NCBI GenBank assembly: GCA_031273725.1
Contig: JAISRG010000013.1
Span: 1 to 25,157 of the forward strand
Origin: Puniceicoccales bacterium
GTDB taxonomy: Bacteria; Verrucomicrobiota; Verrucomicrobiia; Opitutales; JAIRKQ01
DNA length: 25,157 bases
Direction: 5' to 3'
The notes under the pieces were generated by a model. It was not told the origin of the DNA, did no database searches, and was given only the letters and a program-made list of their open reading frames with translations. Positions 1 through 7,373 of the stretch are shown piece after piece (position 1 is the first letter of the stretch; each line of letters begins with the position of its first letter). The position numbers and the translations under genes are program-made.

Positions 1-165
1 GGCATTTGTTATTTCACCATCAAGTTCCAGTGCTTGACATAGGTATTTGCTGCCTTCAGTCAGGCTGCCATCGTCATTAAACAGTGGCAGTGCCCAAATA
101 CTTGATCCTACAAATAGAGATAAGATCCCAATCAAGATAGGAAAAATTGTGCTTTTTAGTTTCAT
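1..165 (-). CDS. Secreted protein of unknown function, truncated at the window edge
   Basis: The minus strand reads 55 codons from an ATG at 165 to the window edge, so only the N-terminus is seen. It begins MKLKSTIFPILIGILSLF, a Lys-containing n-region followed by a hydrophobic core, and a plausible signal peptidase I site lies after SSIWA (about residue 25). The product is therefore probably exported. Its ATG overlaps the atpD stop by four bases (ATGA), which implies translational coupling with the ATP synthase genes. In most bacteria this slot holds atpC (epsilon subunit), but a signal peptide rules that out. I do not recognise the family, and the mature part visible here (about 30 residues) is too short to assign. 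Confidence 0.7.
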   Translation of the reverse strand, partial: MKLKSTIFPILIGILSLFVGSSIWALPLFNDDGSLTEGSKYLCQALELDGEITNA

Positions 166-1580
166 GTTTTACTCCCTTCGATAACTTCTTCGATTGTCCC
201 CTTCATATAAAAATCGTTTTCGGATATATTGTCCACCTTACCATCGAGAATCATCGCAAACCCGCGAATTGTGTCTTCGGTTTTGACGTACTTCCCCTGA
301 AATCCAGTAAAAACTTCAGCAACGTGGAATGGTTGGGATAGAAACTTTTGGATCTTTCGTGCCCGTGAAACCGTAAGTTTATCCTCTTCGGAAAGTTCAT
401 CCATTCCAAGAATCGCTATGATATCCTGCAAATCTTTGTACCTTTGCAATAGCGCTTGGACGCTTCTGGCAACCCGAAAATGTTCTTCTCCGACGATATC
501 GGGAGCCAGAGCTTTAGACGTTGAGGCCAGGGGGTCGACGGCTGGATAGATTGCAAGTGCAGAAATTTTGCGATCAAGAACGATGGTGGAATCCAAATGG
601 GCAAATGTATTGGCCGGTGCTGGGTCCGTCAAATCATCGGCGGGGACGTAGATGGCTTGGAACGATGTAATGGAACCATTTTTGGTCGATGCGATGCGTT
701 CCTGGAAATCTCCCATTTCCTTGCTCAATGTCGGTTGATAACCTACGGCAGATGGGGAACGTCCCAGCAAAGCCGATACTTCAGATCCGGCCTGGGAAAA
801 CCGAAAAATATTGTCAATGAATAGCAAAACATCCTGAGTCTTTTCATCCCGGAAATATTCTGCGATGGAAAGTCCAGTCAACCCAACACGCATGCGGGCC
901 CCGGGAGGTTCATTCATTTGACCAAAAACGAGGGCAACCTTAGATTTTGAAAGATCATCCACGTTGATAACCTTGGAATCACACATCTCGTGGAACAGGT
1001 CATTGCCTTCCCTGGAACGTTCACCAACGCCAGCAAAAACCGAATATCCCCCATGTTCGGTGGCTATGTTATGGATCAATTCCATGATAACTACAGTTTT
1101 CCCCACGCCGGCACCGCCGAACGCTCCGATCTTGCCCCCCTTTATAAATGGACAGATCAAATCGATGACCTTGATACCAGTTTCCAAAATCTGTGAACCG
1201 GTGTCTTGGTCAAGCAATGTTGGCGCTGGCCTATGGATGGGATATTTCTTGGCAGTTTTTACTTCTCCCCTGTTGTCAACCGGATCGCCGGTAACATTCA
1301 AAATTCTTCCCAAAACTTCTTCGCCCACGGGAACTTCGATGGGCCTCCCCGTGTCCGTTACATCCAGGCCACGGAATAGGCCATCCGTTGCGGACATTGC
1401 GACGGAACGCACCATTCCCTTGCCAAGATGTTGCTGAACCTCCAGAATGAGAATTTCTTGCTTACCCTCGATATCATATTTTACGGCTAAAGCGTTGTAA
1501 ATATCAGGGGTTGCCCCAACCTGAAACTCCACATCGACTACCGCTCCAATAACTTGTACAATTTTTCCAGTATTTTCCAT
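162..1580 (-). CDS. atpD: F1-ATP synthase subunit beta
   Basis: Catalytic beta subunit of the F1 sector, 472 residues, the usual length. The N-terminus MENTGKIVQVIGAVVDVEF is the classic beta-barrel start. The Walker A loop GGAGVGKT is at residues 155-162. The catalytic Glu lies in GVGER (about residue 187). The Walker B region (LLFIDNIFRF) and the SALLGRSPSAVGYQPTL segment are intact. An in-frame extension upstream to 1688 would run deep into atpG and has no homology to beta subunits, so the ATG at 1580 is preferred; it lies one base after the atpG stop. The sequence resembles verrucomicrobial beta subunits (DLSKSKVALVFGQMNEPPGAR). All key catalytic residues appear present, so the enzyme should be active if the missing subunits are encoded elsewhere. 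Confidence 0.97.
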   Translation of the reverse strand: MENTGKIVQVIGAVVDVEFQVGATPDIYNALAVKYDIEGKQEILILEVQQHLGKGMVRSVAMSATDGLFRGLDVTDTGRPIEVPVGEEVLGRILNVTGDPVDNRGEVKTAKKYPIHRPAPTLLDQDTGSQILETGIKVIDLICPFIKGGKIGAFGGAGVGKTVVIMELIHNIATEHGGYSVFAGVGERSREGNDLFHEMCDSKVINVDDLSKSKVALVFGQMNEPPGARMRVGLTGLSIAEYFRDEKTQDVLLFIDNIFRFSQAGSEVSALLGRSPSAVGYQPTLSKEMGDFQERIASTKNGSITSFQAIYVPADDLTDPAPANTFAHLDSTIVLDRKISALAIYPAVDPLASTSKALAPDIVGEEHFRVARSVQALLQRYKDLQDIIAILGMDELSEEDKLTVSRARKIQKFLSQPFHVAEVFTGFQGKYVKTEDTIRGFAMILDGKVDNISENDFYMKGTIEEVIEGSKT

Positions 1581-1581
1581 G

Positions 1582-2472
1582 TTACAAACTTTGTGTTGCT
1601 GCTGATATTTCAACAATTTCATTGGTGATTGCTGCCTGTCGCAACTTATTATATTCCAAAGATAGTTCCTTCGACAATGTTTCCGCATTATCCGTGGCCC
1701 CTTTCATCGCCGTTGTCCGAGAAGAGTGTTCCGATGCTTTGGCTTCCAGAATTACACGGTAGATGTTTTGGCTAAGAAACATCTGGGACAGCATGGCGAC
1801 GACGGAACTGATATTGGGCTCCACGATCATTGGCCGTTGGTCGGGCGCAATTTCATCCAAATTAATGTGCATGTTTTTGCACAGTCTTTCCAATTCGCTT
1901 TTAAAATCCAGCATCGGCAAAATGTGTTGGCTGATAGGTTCCTGGACCAGCGGATTTATATATTGTGCAAAAATTATTTCCAGGGAATCGATCTCATTAG
2001 CCAAATATGCATTCTTTAAAAATTCCACGATGGGGGCCAATTCGCAATATTCCGTCCGGTCACTCACATTAAAATTGGCAATAATTGTCCATTTTGCCAT
2101 TGAAATTAGTTGCATTGCTTTCTTTCCGACGGTTATAAATTTTACATCCTTGTCCCTTGGAATGTTTGCATTTATAAACTTCAAAATATTTTGATTCAAT
2201 GCTCCACAGAGGCCTTTATCCGTTCCTACGACGATAATTCCTCGAGTTTTGACTTCCCGGCACTCGAAAAAAGGATGGCGCAGTTTGGAAGAGCCCAATT
2301 GGGATAAACTTTCTGCAATTTCCGTGAGAAGGAGCATGTAGGGGCGCCCCAGCAATGCCAATTGCTGTGCCTTTTTCATTTTAGAAGATGCGACAAGTTG
2401 CATTGCCCGCGTAATTTTAGCGGTATTATGCACTGCTTTTATGCGGCTACGAATTTCCTTTATACCCTTCAT
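1582..2472 (-). CDS. atpG: F1-ATP synthase subunit gamma
   Basis: Central-stalk gamma subunit, 296 residues, typical size. The N-terminal coiled-coil signature (MKGIKEIRSRIKAVHNTAKI, then TRAMQLVASSKMKKAQQ) and the C-terminal helix (MKGATDNAETLSKELSLEYN, then KLRQAAITNEIVEI) are the two conserved ends that form the rotor shaft. The middle part (GTDKGLCGALNQNI) is also typical. The start ATG overlaps the atpA stop (ATGA), and its own stop is one base from atpD, so alpha, gamma and beta are translationally coupled. Nothing looks broken. Confidence 0.96.
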   Translation of the reverse strand: MKGIKEIRSRIKAVHNTAKITRAMQLVASSKMKKAQQLALLGRPYMLLLTEIAESLSQLGSSKLRHPFFECREVKTRGIIVVGTDKGLCGALNQNILKFINANIPRDKDVKFITVGKKAMQLISMAKWTIIANFNVSDRTEYCELAPIVEFLKNAYLANEIDSLEIIFAQYINPLVQEPISQHILPMLDFKSELERLCKNMHINLDEIAPDQRPMIVEPNISSVVAMLSQMFLSQNIYRVILEAKASEHSSRTTAMKGATDNAETLSKELSLEYNKLRQAAITNEIVEISAATQSL

Positions 2473-4016
2473 TGTGATTTAACATTTTTTGTTGCCAACC
2501 ATTCCTTTGCCAAGGAGTGCAACATCTTTTCCTCCGAGTCTTCCAGCATCTTTTTGGATGCAATGGAAGCCATGAGATTCACAAAGTGCAAACTTGCATA
2601 TTCTTCCAATTCGATGGCAACCGTCGGAATCTTTTCAACCGGAATTTCATCGAAATAACCATTCTTCATCATCCAAAGTAACATGATTTGATTTTCGACG
2701 GATTTTGGGCGTAGGGATGTTTGTTTGAACAATTCCACAATGCGTGCCCCACGGGCCAGTTTTATCTTTGTTTTCTCGTCGAGGTCGGACCCAAATTGGG
2801 CAAACGCCGATAGCTCATAGTATTGGCCCAATTCTAGTTTTATTTGCCCGGCAACCTGTTTGAAAACTTTTACTTGGGCAGCGGATCCCACGCGGGAAAT
2901 GCAAATTCCAACGGAAATTGCTGGGCGTACGCCACGGTTGAACAGATCGGTGTCCAAAAATATTTGTCCATCTGTGATTGAAATTACATTTGTCGGAATA
3001 TACGCCGATACATCACCGGCCTGAGTTTCTATGAATGGCAAAGCCGTAAGAGACCCTCCACCATTCTCCTCATTCATCCTTGCTGCCCGTTCCAAAAGCC
3101 GAGAATGCAAATAGAAAACATCCCCCGGGAATGCTTCTCTCCCCGCAGGACGTTTCAGGACCAATGAAATTTGGCGATATGCCACGGCATGCTTTGAAAG
3201 ATCATCGTAGATAATCAGGGCATCCATCCCGTTCTGCATGAACCATTCTCCCATTGCGCAACCCGCATAGGGCGCAATGTACTGATTGGAAGCACTGTCG
3301 GAGGCGGTTGATGACACAATAATTGTATATTCAAGGGCATTGAATTCTTCCAATGTGTGAATCATTCGGGCGATGGTGGAGTTCTTTTGCCCAATGGCCA
3401 CATATATCGAGTATACCGGACGAAATGTCGGATCTCCACCGGCAAGCCCTTTGCGATTTATATTTGCCTGGTTAATAATAGTATCTATGGCAATGCTTCC
3501 TTTTCCCGTGGAACGATCTCCAATGATAAGTTCCCTTTGTCCGCGTCCTATTGGAATCATGGAATCAATTGCTAGAATTCCGGTCTGCAGGGGTTGATTG
3601 ACTGCCTTCCTGGTCATGATACCGGGAGCAATCCGTTCCACGGGCAAAGAATTTTTACACCCAGTTGGGCCTTTGCCGTCAATTGGATTACCGAGCGCAT
3701 CGACAACACGCCCAAGCAATTCCATGCCAACTGGCACCGATAGTAGCTTGCCGGTAGTTTTTGCTTCATCTCCTTCCTTTAGCGATGAACAATTCCCAAG
3801 CAAAACGACACCTACGGTTTCTTTCTCAATGTTTAAAGCGATCCCAAAAACATTATTTGGAAACTCAATCATTTCGTTGTACATGGCCTTTGATAGACCA
3901 TCAACGGTTGCAACTCCATCGGCAAGAGTTAAAATCTTACCTATATTTTTTTTTTCGATTTTGCAGGTTAAATTTGCAATTTCCTGCCTAATTTCACTTA
4001 AAATCCTATCAGACAT
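2469..4016 (-). CDS. atpA: F1-ATP synthase subunit alpha, with an altered Walker A loop
   Basis: Non-catalytic alpha subunit of F1, 515 residues from the ATG at 4016. A GTG further upstream (4091) would add 25 hydrophobic residues not found in the family, whereas MSDRILSEIRQEI matches a normal alpha start. The beta-barrel (GDEAKTTGKLLSVPVG), the DDLSKHAVAYRQISL Walker B region and the arginine-finger segment SRVGSAAQ are present. The P-loop at residues 166-173 reads GDRSTGKG instead of the near-universal GDRQTGKT, so the Mg-coordinating Thr is Gly173 (codon GGA at 3498-3500). Alpha subunits bind nucleotide for regulation rather than catalysis, so the enzyme may still turn over. No atpH precedes it; the next gene upstream is divergent. 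Confidence 0.96.
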   Translation of the reverse strand: MSDRILSEIRQEIANLTCKIEKKNIGKILTLADGVATVDGLSKAMYNEMIEFPNNVFGIALNIEKETVGVVLLGNCSSLKEGDEAKTTGKLLSVPVGMELLGRVVDALGNPIDGKGPTGCKNSLPVERIAPGIMTRKAVNQPLQTGILAIDSMIPIGRGQRELIIGDRSTGKGSIAIDTIINQANINRKGLAGGDPTFRPVYSIYVAIGQKNSTIARMIHTLEEFNALEYTIIVSSTASDSASNQYIAPYAGCAMGEWFMQNGMDALIIYDDLSKHAVAYRQISLVLKRPAGREAFPGDVFYLHSRLLERAARMNEENGGGSLTALPFIETQAGDVSAYIPTNVISITDGQIFLDTDLFNRGVRPAISVGICISRVGSAAQVKVFKQVAGQIKLELGQYYELSAFAQFGSDLDEKTKIKLARGARIVELFKQTSLRPKSVENQIMLLWMMKNGYFDEIPVEKIPTVAIELEEYASLHFVNLMASIASKKMLEDSEEKMLHSLAKEWLATKNVKSQ

Positions 4017-4146
4017 CTCTTTTTTGAAAAAAATGTTAAATAACTGAACATTAAATTCAATAAGAAACGAGTATAATTTTTCAAAGCTCACTAAACTTAT
4101 AATTATCTTGCAATGATTTTTGAAATTCGTACAGGTAGGACGGCTT
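4017..4146. promoter_or_regulatory. Divergent promoter region between atpA and the radical SAM gene
   Basis: This 130-base AT-rich gap separates atpA (minus) from the radical SAM gene (plus), so both promoters should lie here. Two perfect TATAAT hexamers occur on the plus strand (4072-4077 and 4098-4103), but neither has a convincing -35 at 16-18 bases. On the minus strand a TATAAG with a weak upstream TTCAAA at 17-base spacing is possible. Exact promoters cannot be fixed by eye. Confidence 0.35.
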
Positions 4147-4857
4147 ATGAAAATAGGTGGCCTTCAAAAAGTTTCGTTGATCGATTTTCCCGGAAAAATT
4201 GCGTGTGTGCTGTTTACGCAGGGGTGCAATTTCCGTTGCCAGTTTTGCCATAACGAATCGTTGGTCCTACCCGGTAAATTCGAAAATCTGATGGACGAAC
4301 AAGAGATATTTAAATTTTTAAACAGCAAGAAAGGAAAAATCGAAGGCATGGTCATATCCGGTGGAGAACCGACCGTACACAATGACTTGGGAGATTTTTT
4401 AAAAAAAATAAAGGCACTTGGTTTTTCAATAAAATTGGATACCAATGGTTCAAAACCCGAGATTTTGAATAATCTGTACAAAGCGAACCTATTGGACTAC
4501 GTTGCCATGGACATAAAGCATAAGTTCGACAGGTATACCGAAATCACTAATACCATGGTCGATATCGAAAGCATAAAACGATCCGTGGATTTAATCAAAA
4601 ACAGCGGCGTTGACTATGAATTTCGCACAACATTTGTCCCAATATTTCACTCGTCCTATGATGTAAAGAGCATAATATTGCAGCTATCCGGGTCAAAACG
4701 GTTTGTCATTCAAGAATTTGTTCCCGAACACGCAATGAACAAGAAATTGAACAACGATGAGTCAATTTTTTCTCACCGAAACAGCATTGTCTTGGATGAC
4801 GTAGTTAATTTCGGTAAATCTCACATTGGTGAGGTTAAGGTTCGAAGGGCGACCTAG
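4147..4857 (+). CDS. Radical SAM activating enzyme, NrdG2-type (anaerobic RNR-activase family)
   Basis: Radical SAM protein of 236 residues. The opening KIGGLQKVSLIDFPGKIACV, then LFTQGCNF with the CxxxCxxC cluster motif CNFRCQFC, is the signature of the NrdG2 subfamily annotated as anaerobic ribonucleoside-triphosphate reductase activating proteins. ISGGEPT is the SAM-binding glycine motif. The ATG at 4147 is chosen over an upstream TTG (4120) because it gives the family start and has AGGA six bases before it. Members activate glycyl-radical enzymes by making a 5'-deoxyadenosyl radical, but no glycyl-radical partner (nrdD) is in this window. Its substrate could therefore be another protein or be encoded elsewhere. 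The family is clear; the substrate is inferred only from family annotation. Confidence 0.88.
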   Translation: MKIGGLQKVSLIDFPGKIACVLFTQGCNFRCQFCHNESLVLPGKFENLMDEQEIFKFLNSKKGKIEGMVISGGEPTVHNDLGDFLKKIKALGFSIKLDTNGSKPEILNNLYKANLLDYVAMDIKHKFDRYTEITNTMVDIESIKRSVDLIKNSGVDYEFRTTFVPIFHSSYDVKSIILQLSGSKRFVIQEFVPEHAMNKKLNNDESIFSHRNSIVLDDVVNFGKSHIGEVKVRRAT

Positions 4858-5000
4858 GTGTTGAAACTTGCGGAAGGTTCCCGCGTATGATAGGAATTGT
4901 TAGAGGGTGATATTAAAAGTTAAAAAATTTGTAAATATAATTGTTGTTTCGTAAAGAAGTTGTTTATGCAAAAATTTTTTCATGTAGCTATAAATAAGCA

Positions 5001-5028
5001 TTGACTAAATATATGATCGTCCAATAAT
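5001..5028 (+). promoter_or_regulatory. Sigma-70-type promoter for the type III chaperone gene
   Basis: TTGACT (5001-5006) and AATAAT (5023-5028) are separated by 16 bases. A start near 5035 would leave a leader of about 16 bases that contains a GAGAG ribosome site just before the ATG at 5051. The gene is also followed by its own terminator, so it appears to be a single-gene transcript. Confidence 0.55.
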
Positions 5029-5050
5029 TTTTTTCAAATAGAGAGTTATT

Positions 5051-5566
5051 ATGCCAATAGATACTTTTACAGATATTCTCCACGAGTTTGCGAGCAGAAT
5101 AAATTTATCCGGATTGCAAATCGATTCGTCGGGATACTGCTGTTTGGACGTTGATCAGGGAATGCTTATTCACATAAAACATGAAAATAAGCGTGATTCC
5201 ATGATATTCATTGCGGAAGTTGGTCAAATCCCGGAAACCAATGCCGGGGCAGTGTTACGTTACCTGTTGCGAATGAACAATGATCCAGAGGAAAGCAAGG
5301 GTCTGACTTTATCCTATAACGTAGAAAGCAATAATGCTGCCATTGGATACCAATTTCCACTGAGATTTTTGAATATAGATAAGTTTGAAGAATTTTTTAA
5401 AATATTTTTGGACGAAGTGGACCGTTGGAAACAAAAAATGGTTCTCTATACGCAAGGAACCCTACCTAAGGGGGAGGATGTGTCAGGCGGTGATGGTGGC
5501 GAAGGAGCGTCGCCTTCAAGCTCGATACCCCAGGGAGTTGTTCCTGAATTCATGATTGGAGCGTAA
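5051..5566 (+). CDS. CesT/SycE-type type III secretion chaperone (Slc1-like)
   Basis: Small acidic protein, 171 residues. The fold pattern is that of class I type III secretion chaperones (CesT/SycE): an N-terminal amphipathic helix (DTFTDILHEFASRIN), then strands carrying LQIDSSGYCCLDVDQGMLI and IHIKHE. A helix of the AGAVLRYLLRMNND type follows, and then a long C-terminal helix (FEEFFKIFLDEVDRWKQKM). The last 30 residues form a Gly/Ser/Pro-rich tail ending in PEFMIGA, like the Gly/Pro-rich tail of the chlamydial chaperone Slc1 as I remember it. Such chaperones dimerise and hold effectors unfolded before export. No effector gene is adjacent; the gene stands alone between a promoter and a strong terminator, so it may serve several effectors. 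The family is well supported; the partner is unknown. Confidence 0.82.
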   Translation: MPIDTFTDILHEFASRINLSGLQIDSSGYCCLDVDQGMLIHIKHENKRDSMIFIAEVGQIPETNAGAVLRYLLRMNNDPEESKGLTLSYNVESNNAAIGYQFPLRFLNIDKFEEFFKIFLDEVDRWKQKMVLYTQGTLPKGEDVSGGDGGEGASPSSSIPQGVVPEFMIGA

Positions 5567-5631
5567 AAGTCGTCTTTTTATTGGAATTTGCTGCTTCATA
5601 ACTAGTAGCGCAAAATAAAAAACTGTGAGAA

Positions 5632-5685
5632 GGTTTCGGTGTTAGTTCTGGAAGTGGCTAACGCCGAAACCGTTTTTAATTTTTT
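5632..5685 (+). terminator. Rho-independent terminator after the chaperone gene
   Basis: A 14-base stem (GGTTTCGGTGTTAG at 5632-5645 with CTAACGCCGAAACC at 5658-5671, one G-U pair) closes a 12-base loop. It is followed by GTTTTTAATTTTTT. This is the clearest terminator in the window and separates the chaperone transcript from the antiporter gene. Confidence 0.9.
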
Positions 5686-5721
5686 CATTGAAAATTTTAC
5701 ACACATAATAGCTTCGATTCT

Positions 5722-7206
5722 GTGCAGAATAAAATTTCCCGTATCATAGTAATCAGTGTCCTTTTTTTAATTTTCCTGTCTGGCAGTGCCTGTGCTACCA
5801 CACACACCGCCGTAAGTTTCCCCATACCGCTCCAGGACTATCAGGCGTTGGAGGCTGGAAAAAATCTTTCATTGGGTGGAATTTTAAAACATCGCATGCG
5901 GGTTTCACCATTTAATTTAATCGCGACGGCCCTGTTTCTATGCGCAATTATCCATACTTTCTTTGCATCAAAATTCGTACGGCTGTCTGAAAAAATTACT
6001 AACTCCAACGCGGAAGATTCACCGAAAAAACATTTCCAGGCGACCATTTGCCATTTCCTTGGGGAAGTTGAAGCAATTTTCGGCATTTGGGTAGTTCCGC
6101 TGTTGGTCTGCATGGTTATCTTTTTTGGATGGCACACACTGGGGCATTATTTCAATAATGTTGTGAGTTTTGCGGAACCAGTTTTTGTTGTCATTATCAT
6201 GGCCATCTCGGCCACACGCCCAATTCTATCGTTGGCAGAGTCTATTTTGCGACGAATTGCCAGCGTGGGGAAAGGAACAGTTGCGGCCTGGTGGATATCA
6301 ATTCTGGTCGTTGCCCCGTTTATGGGATCATTCATAACCGAACCGGCGGCCATGACAATAGGGGCCATGTTGCTCGCAAAACAGTTTTACGACCTACGAC
6401 CCTCAAAAAAAATGTGCTATGCCACACTTGGGCTGTTATTCGTGAATGTCTCCGTGGGTGGAACATTGACCCATTTTGCGGCACCACCAATATTGATGGT
6501 TGCCCACAAATGGCATCTGACAATTGGGAAGGTGTTTATGCTCCTGGGACAGCATGCCATCGTGGGAGTTATTGCCAGTACCCTGTTGTATTTTTTAATT
6601 TTCAAAAAAGAGTTTTCCGATTTGCAGAAAAAACGCAGTGGTGGTGAAAAAAAACATGATTGCGAAAAAAAAGTCCCGGTGGCGATTACCATTGCCCATT
6701 GCCTATTTCTGGCATGGACGGTGATAAATTTACACACACCGGCGTTGGTAATTGCAGGATTTTTATTCTTCTTGGCATTTGTAAAAGCCACAAAAATGTA
6801 TCAGGATAATGTAAGTTTGAAATCTCCCATTTTAGTTGGATTTTTCTTGGCTGGCTTGGTTACTTTTGGAGGGTTGCAGGAGTGGTGGATCGCTCCAGTA
6901 CTAAAAAGTTTAAAAGAATTTCAGTTGTTCGTCGGATCTACGATTTTGACCGCATTTAATGATAATGCGGCCATAACATATCTATCTTCCCTCGTTTCCG
7001 AATTTGCCACAAATCAATCCATGCAAAAAGCTGTCCTGTCGGGAGCTGTCACTGGCGGAGGATTGACGGTAATTGCCAATGCCCCCAATCCGGCCGGGCA
7101 AAATATTTTGTCGAAATACTTTGCCGGTGGCATCTCGCCCCTGTATTTACTTTTGGGAGCCCTAATTCCTACCCTAGTGGTGGCCATATGTTTTAACTGT
7201 TGGTAA
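5722..7206 (+). CDS. Putative Na+/H+ antiporter (Na_H_antiport_3 family)
   Basis: Polytopic inner-membrane protein of 494 residues. It opens with a hydrophobic signal-like segment ending SGSACATT (about residue 25) and then shows roughly ten or more membrane segments. Conserved polar motifs within membrane segments include FITEPAAMTIGAMLLAKQFY (204-223), GGTLTHFAAPP, FNDNAAITYLSSLV and GGGLTVIANAPNPAGQ. These Asp/Asn/Thr-rich re-entrant motifs are those of the putative Na+/H+ antiporter family found in chlamydiae and relatives, part of the ion transporter superfamily. It would exchange Na+ for H+ across the inner membrane. The start is a GTG at 5722 with no obvious ribosome site; a later Met (residue 59) would delete the signal segment. 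The transported ion is inferred from family annotation. Confidence 0.85.
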   Translation: MQNKISRIIVISVLFLIFLSGSACATTHTAVSFPIPLQDYQALEAGKNLSLGGILKHRMRVSPFNLIATALFLCAIIHTFFASKFVRLSEKITNSNAEDSPKKHFQATICHFLGEVEAIFGIWVVPLLVCMVIFFGWHTLGHYFNNVVSFAEPVFVVIIMAISATRPILSLAESILRRIASVGKGTVAAWWISILVVAPFMGSFITEPAAMTIGAMLLAKQFYDLRPSKKMCYATLGLLFVNVSVGGTLTHFAAPPILMVAHKWHLTIGKVFMLLGQHAIVGVIASTLLYFLIFKKEFSDLQKKRSGGEKKHDCEKKVPVAITIAHCLFLAWTVINLHTPALVIAGFLFFLAFVKATKMYQDNVSLKSPILVGFFLAGLVTFGGLQEWWIAPVLKSLKEFQLFVGSTILTAFNDNAAITYLSSLVSEFATNQSMQKAVLSGAVTGGGLTVIANAPNPAGQNILSKYFAGGISPLYLLLGALIPTLVVAICFNCW

Positions 7207-7373
7207 AGATTTAATCGGTGAGAAAATTGTAAATCATTGGGATTTTTCCGTCCACAGGCCTGCGTTTTTCTGGGATAAAATTTTTTCCATAACTGGAGCT
7301 TGAAATGTGGAAAAATAGAGGTAGAAAAGTTGTATCCAATGGTTTTTAGTTGTTACCTTCTACGGAGCGAAAA

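Noticed and set aside
964..1437. Long plus-strand open frames opposite atpD and atpA
   Set aside because: They are antisense shadows of well-conserved genes and match no family or start signal.
4017..4091. N-terminal extension of atpA from a GTG at 4091
   Set aside because: The extra 25 residues are unlike any alpha subunit and lie in the divergent promoter gap; MSDRILSEIRQEI is a normal start.
4966..4983. Imperfect palindrome ATGCAAAAATTTTTTCAT as an operator or terminator
   Set aside because: A-T run symmetry is common in AT-rich gaps; it has a mismatch, no GC stem and no T-run placed as in a terminator.
7207..7373. NrdR box upstream of the NrdA-like gene
   Set aside because: No pair of sites resembling the NrdR consensus was found; only a short CAGGCCTG palindrome is present.
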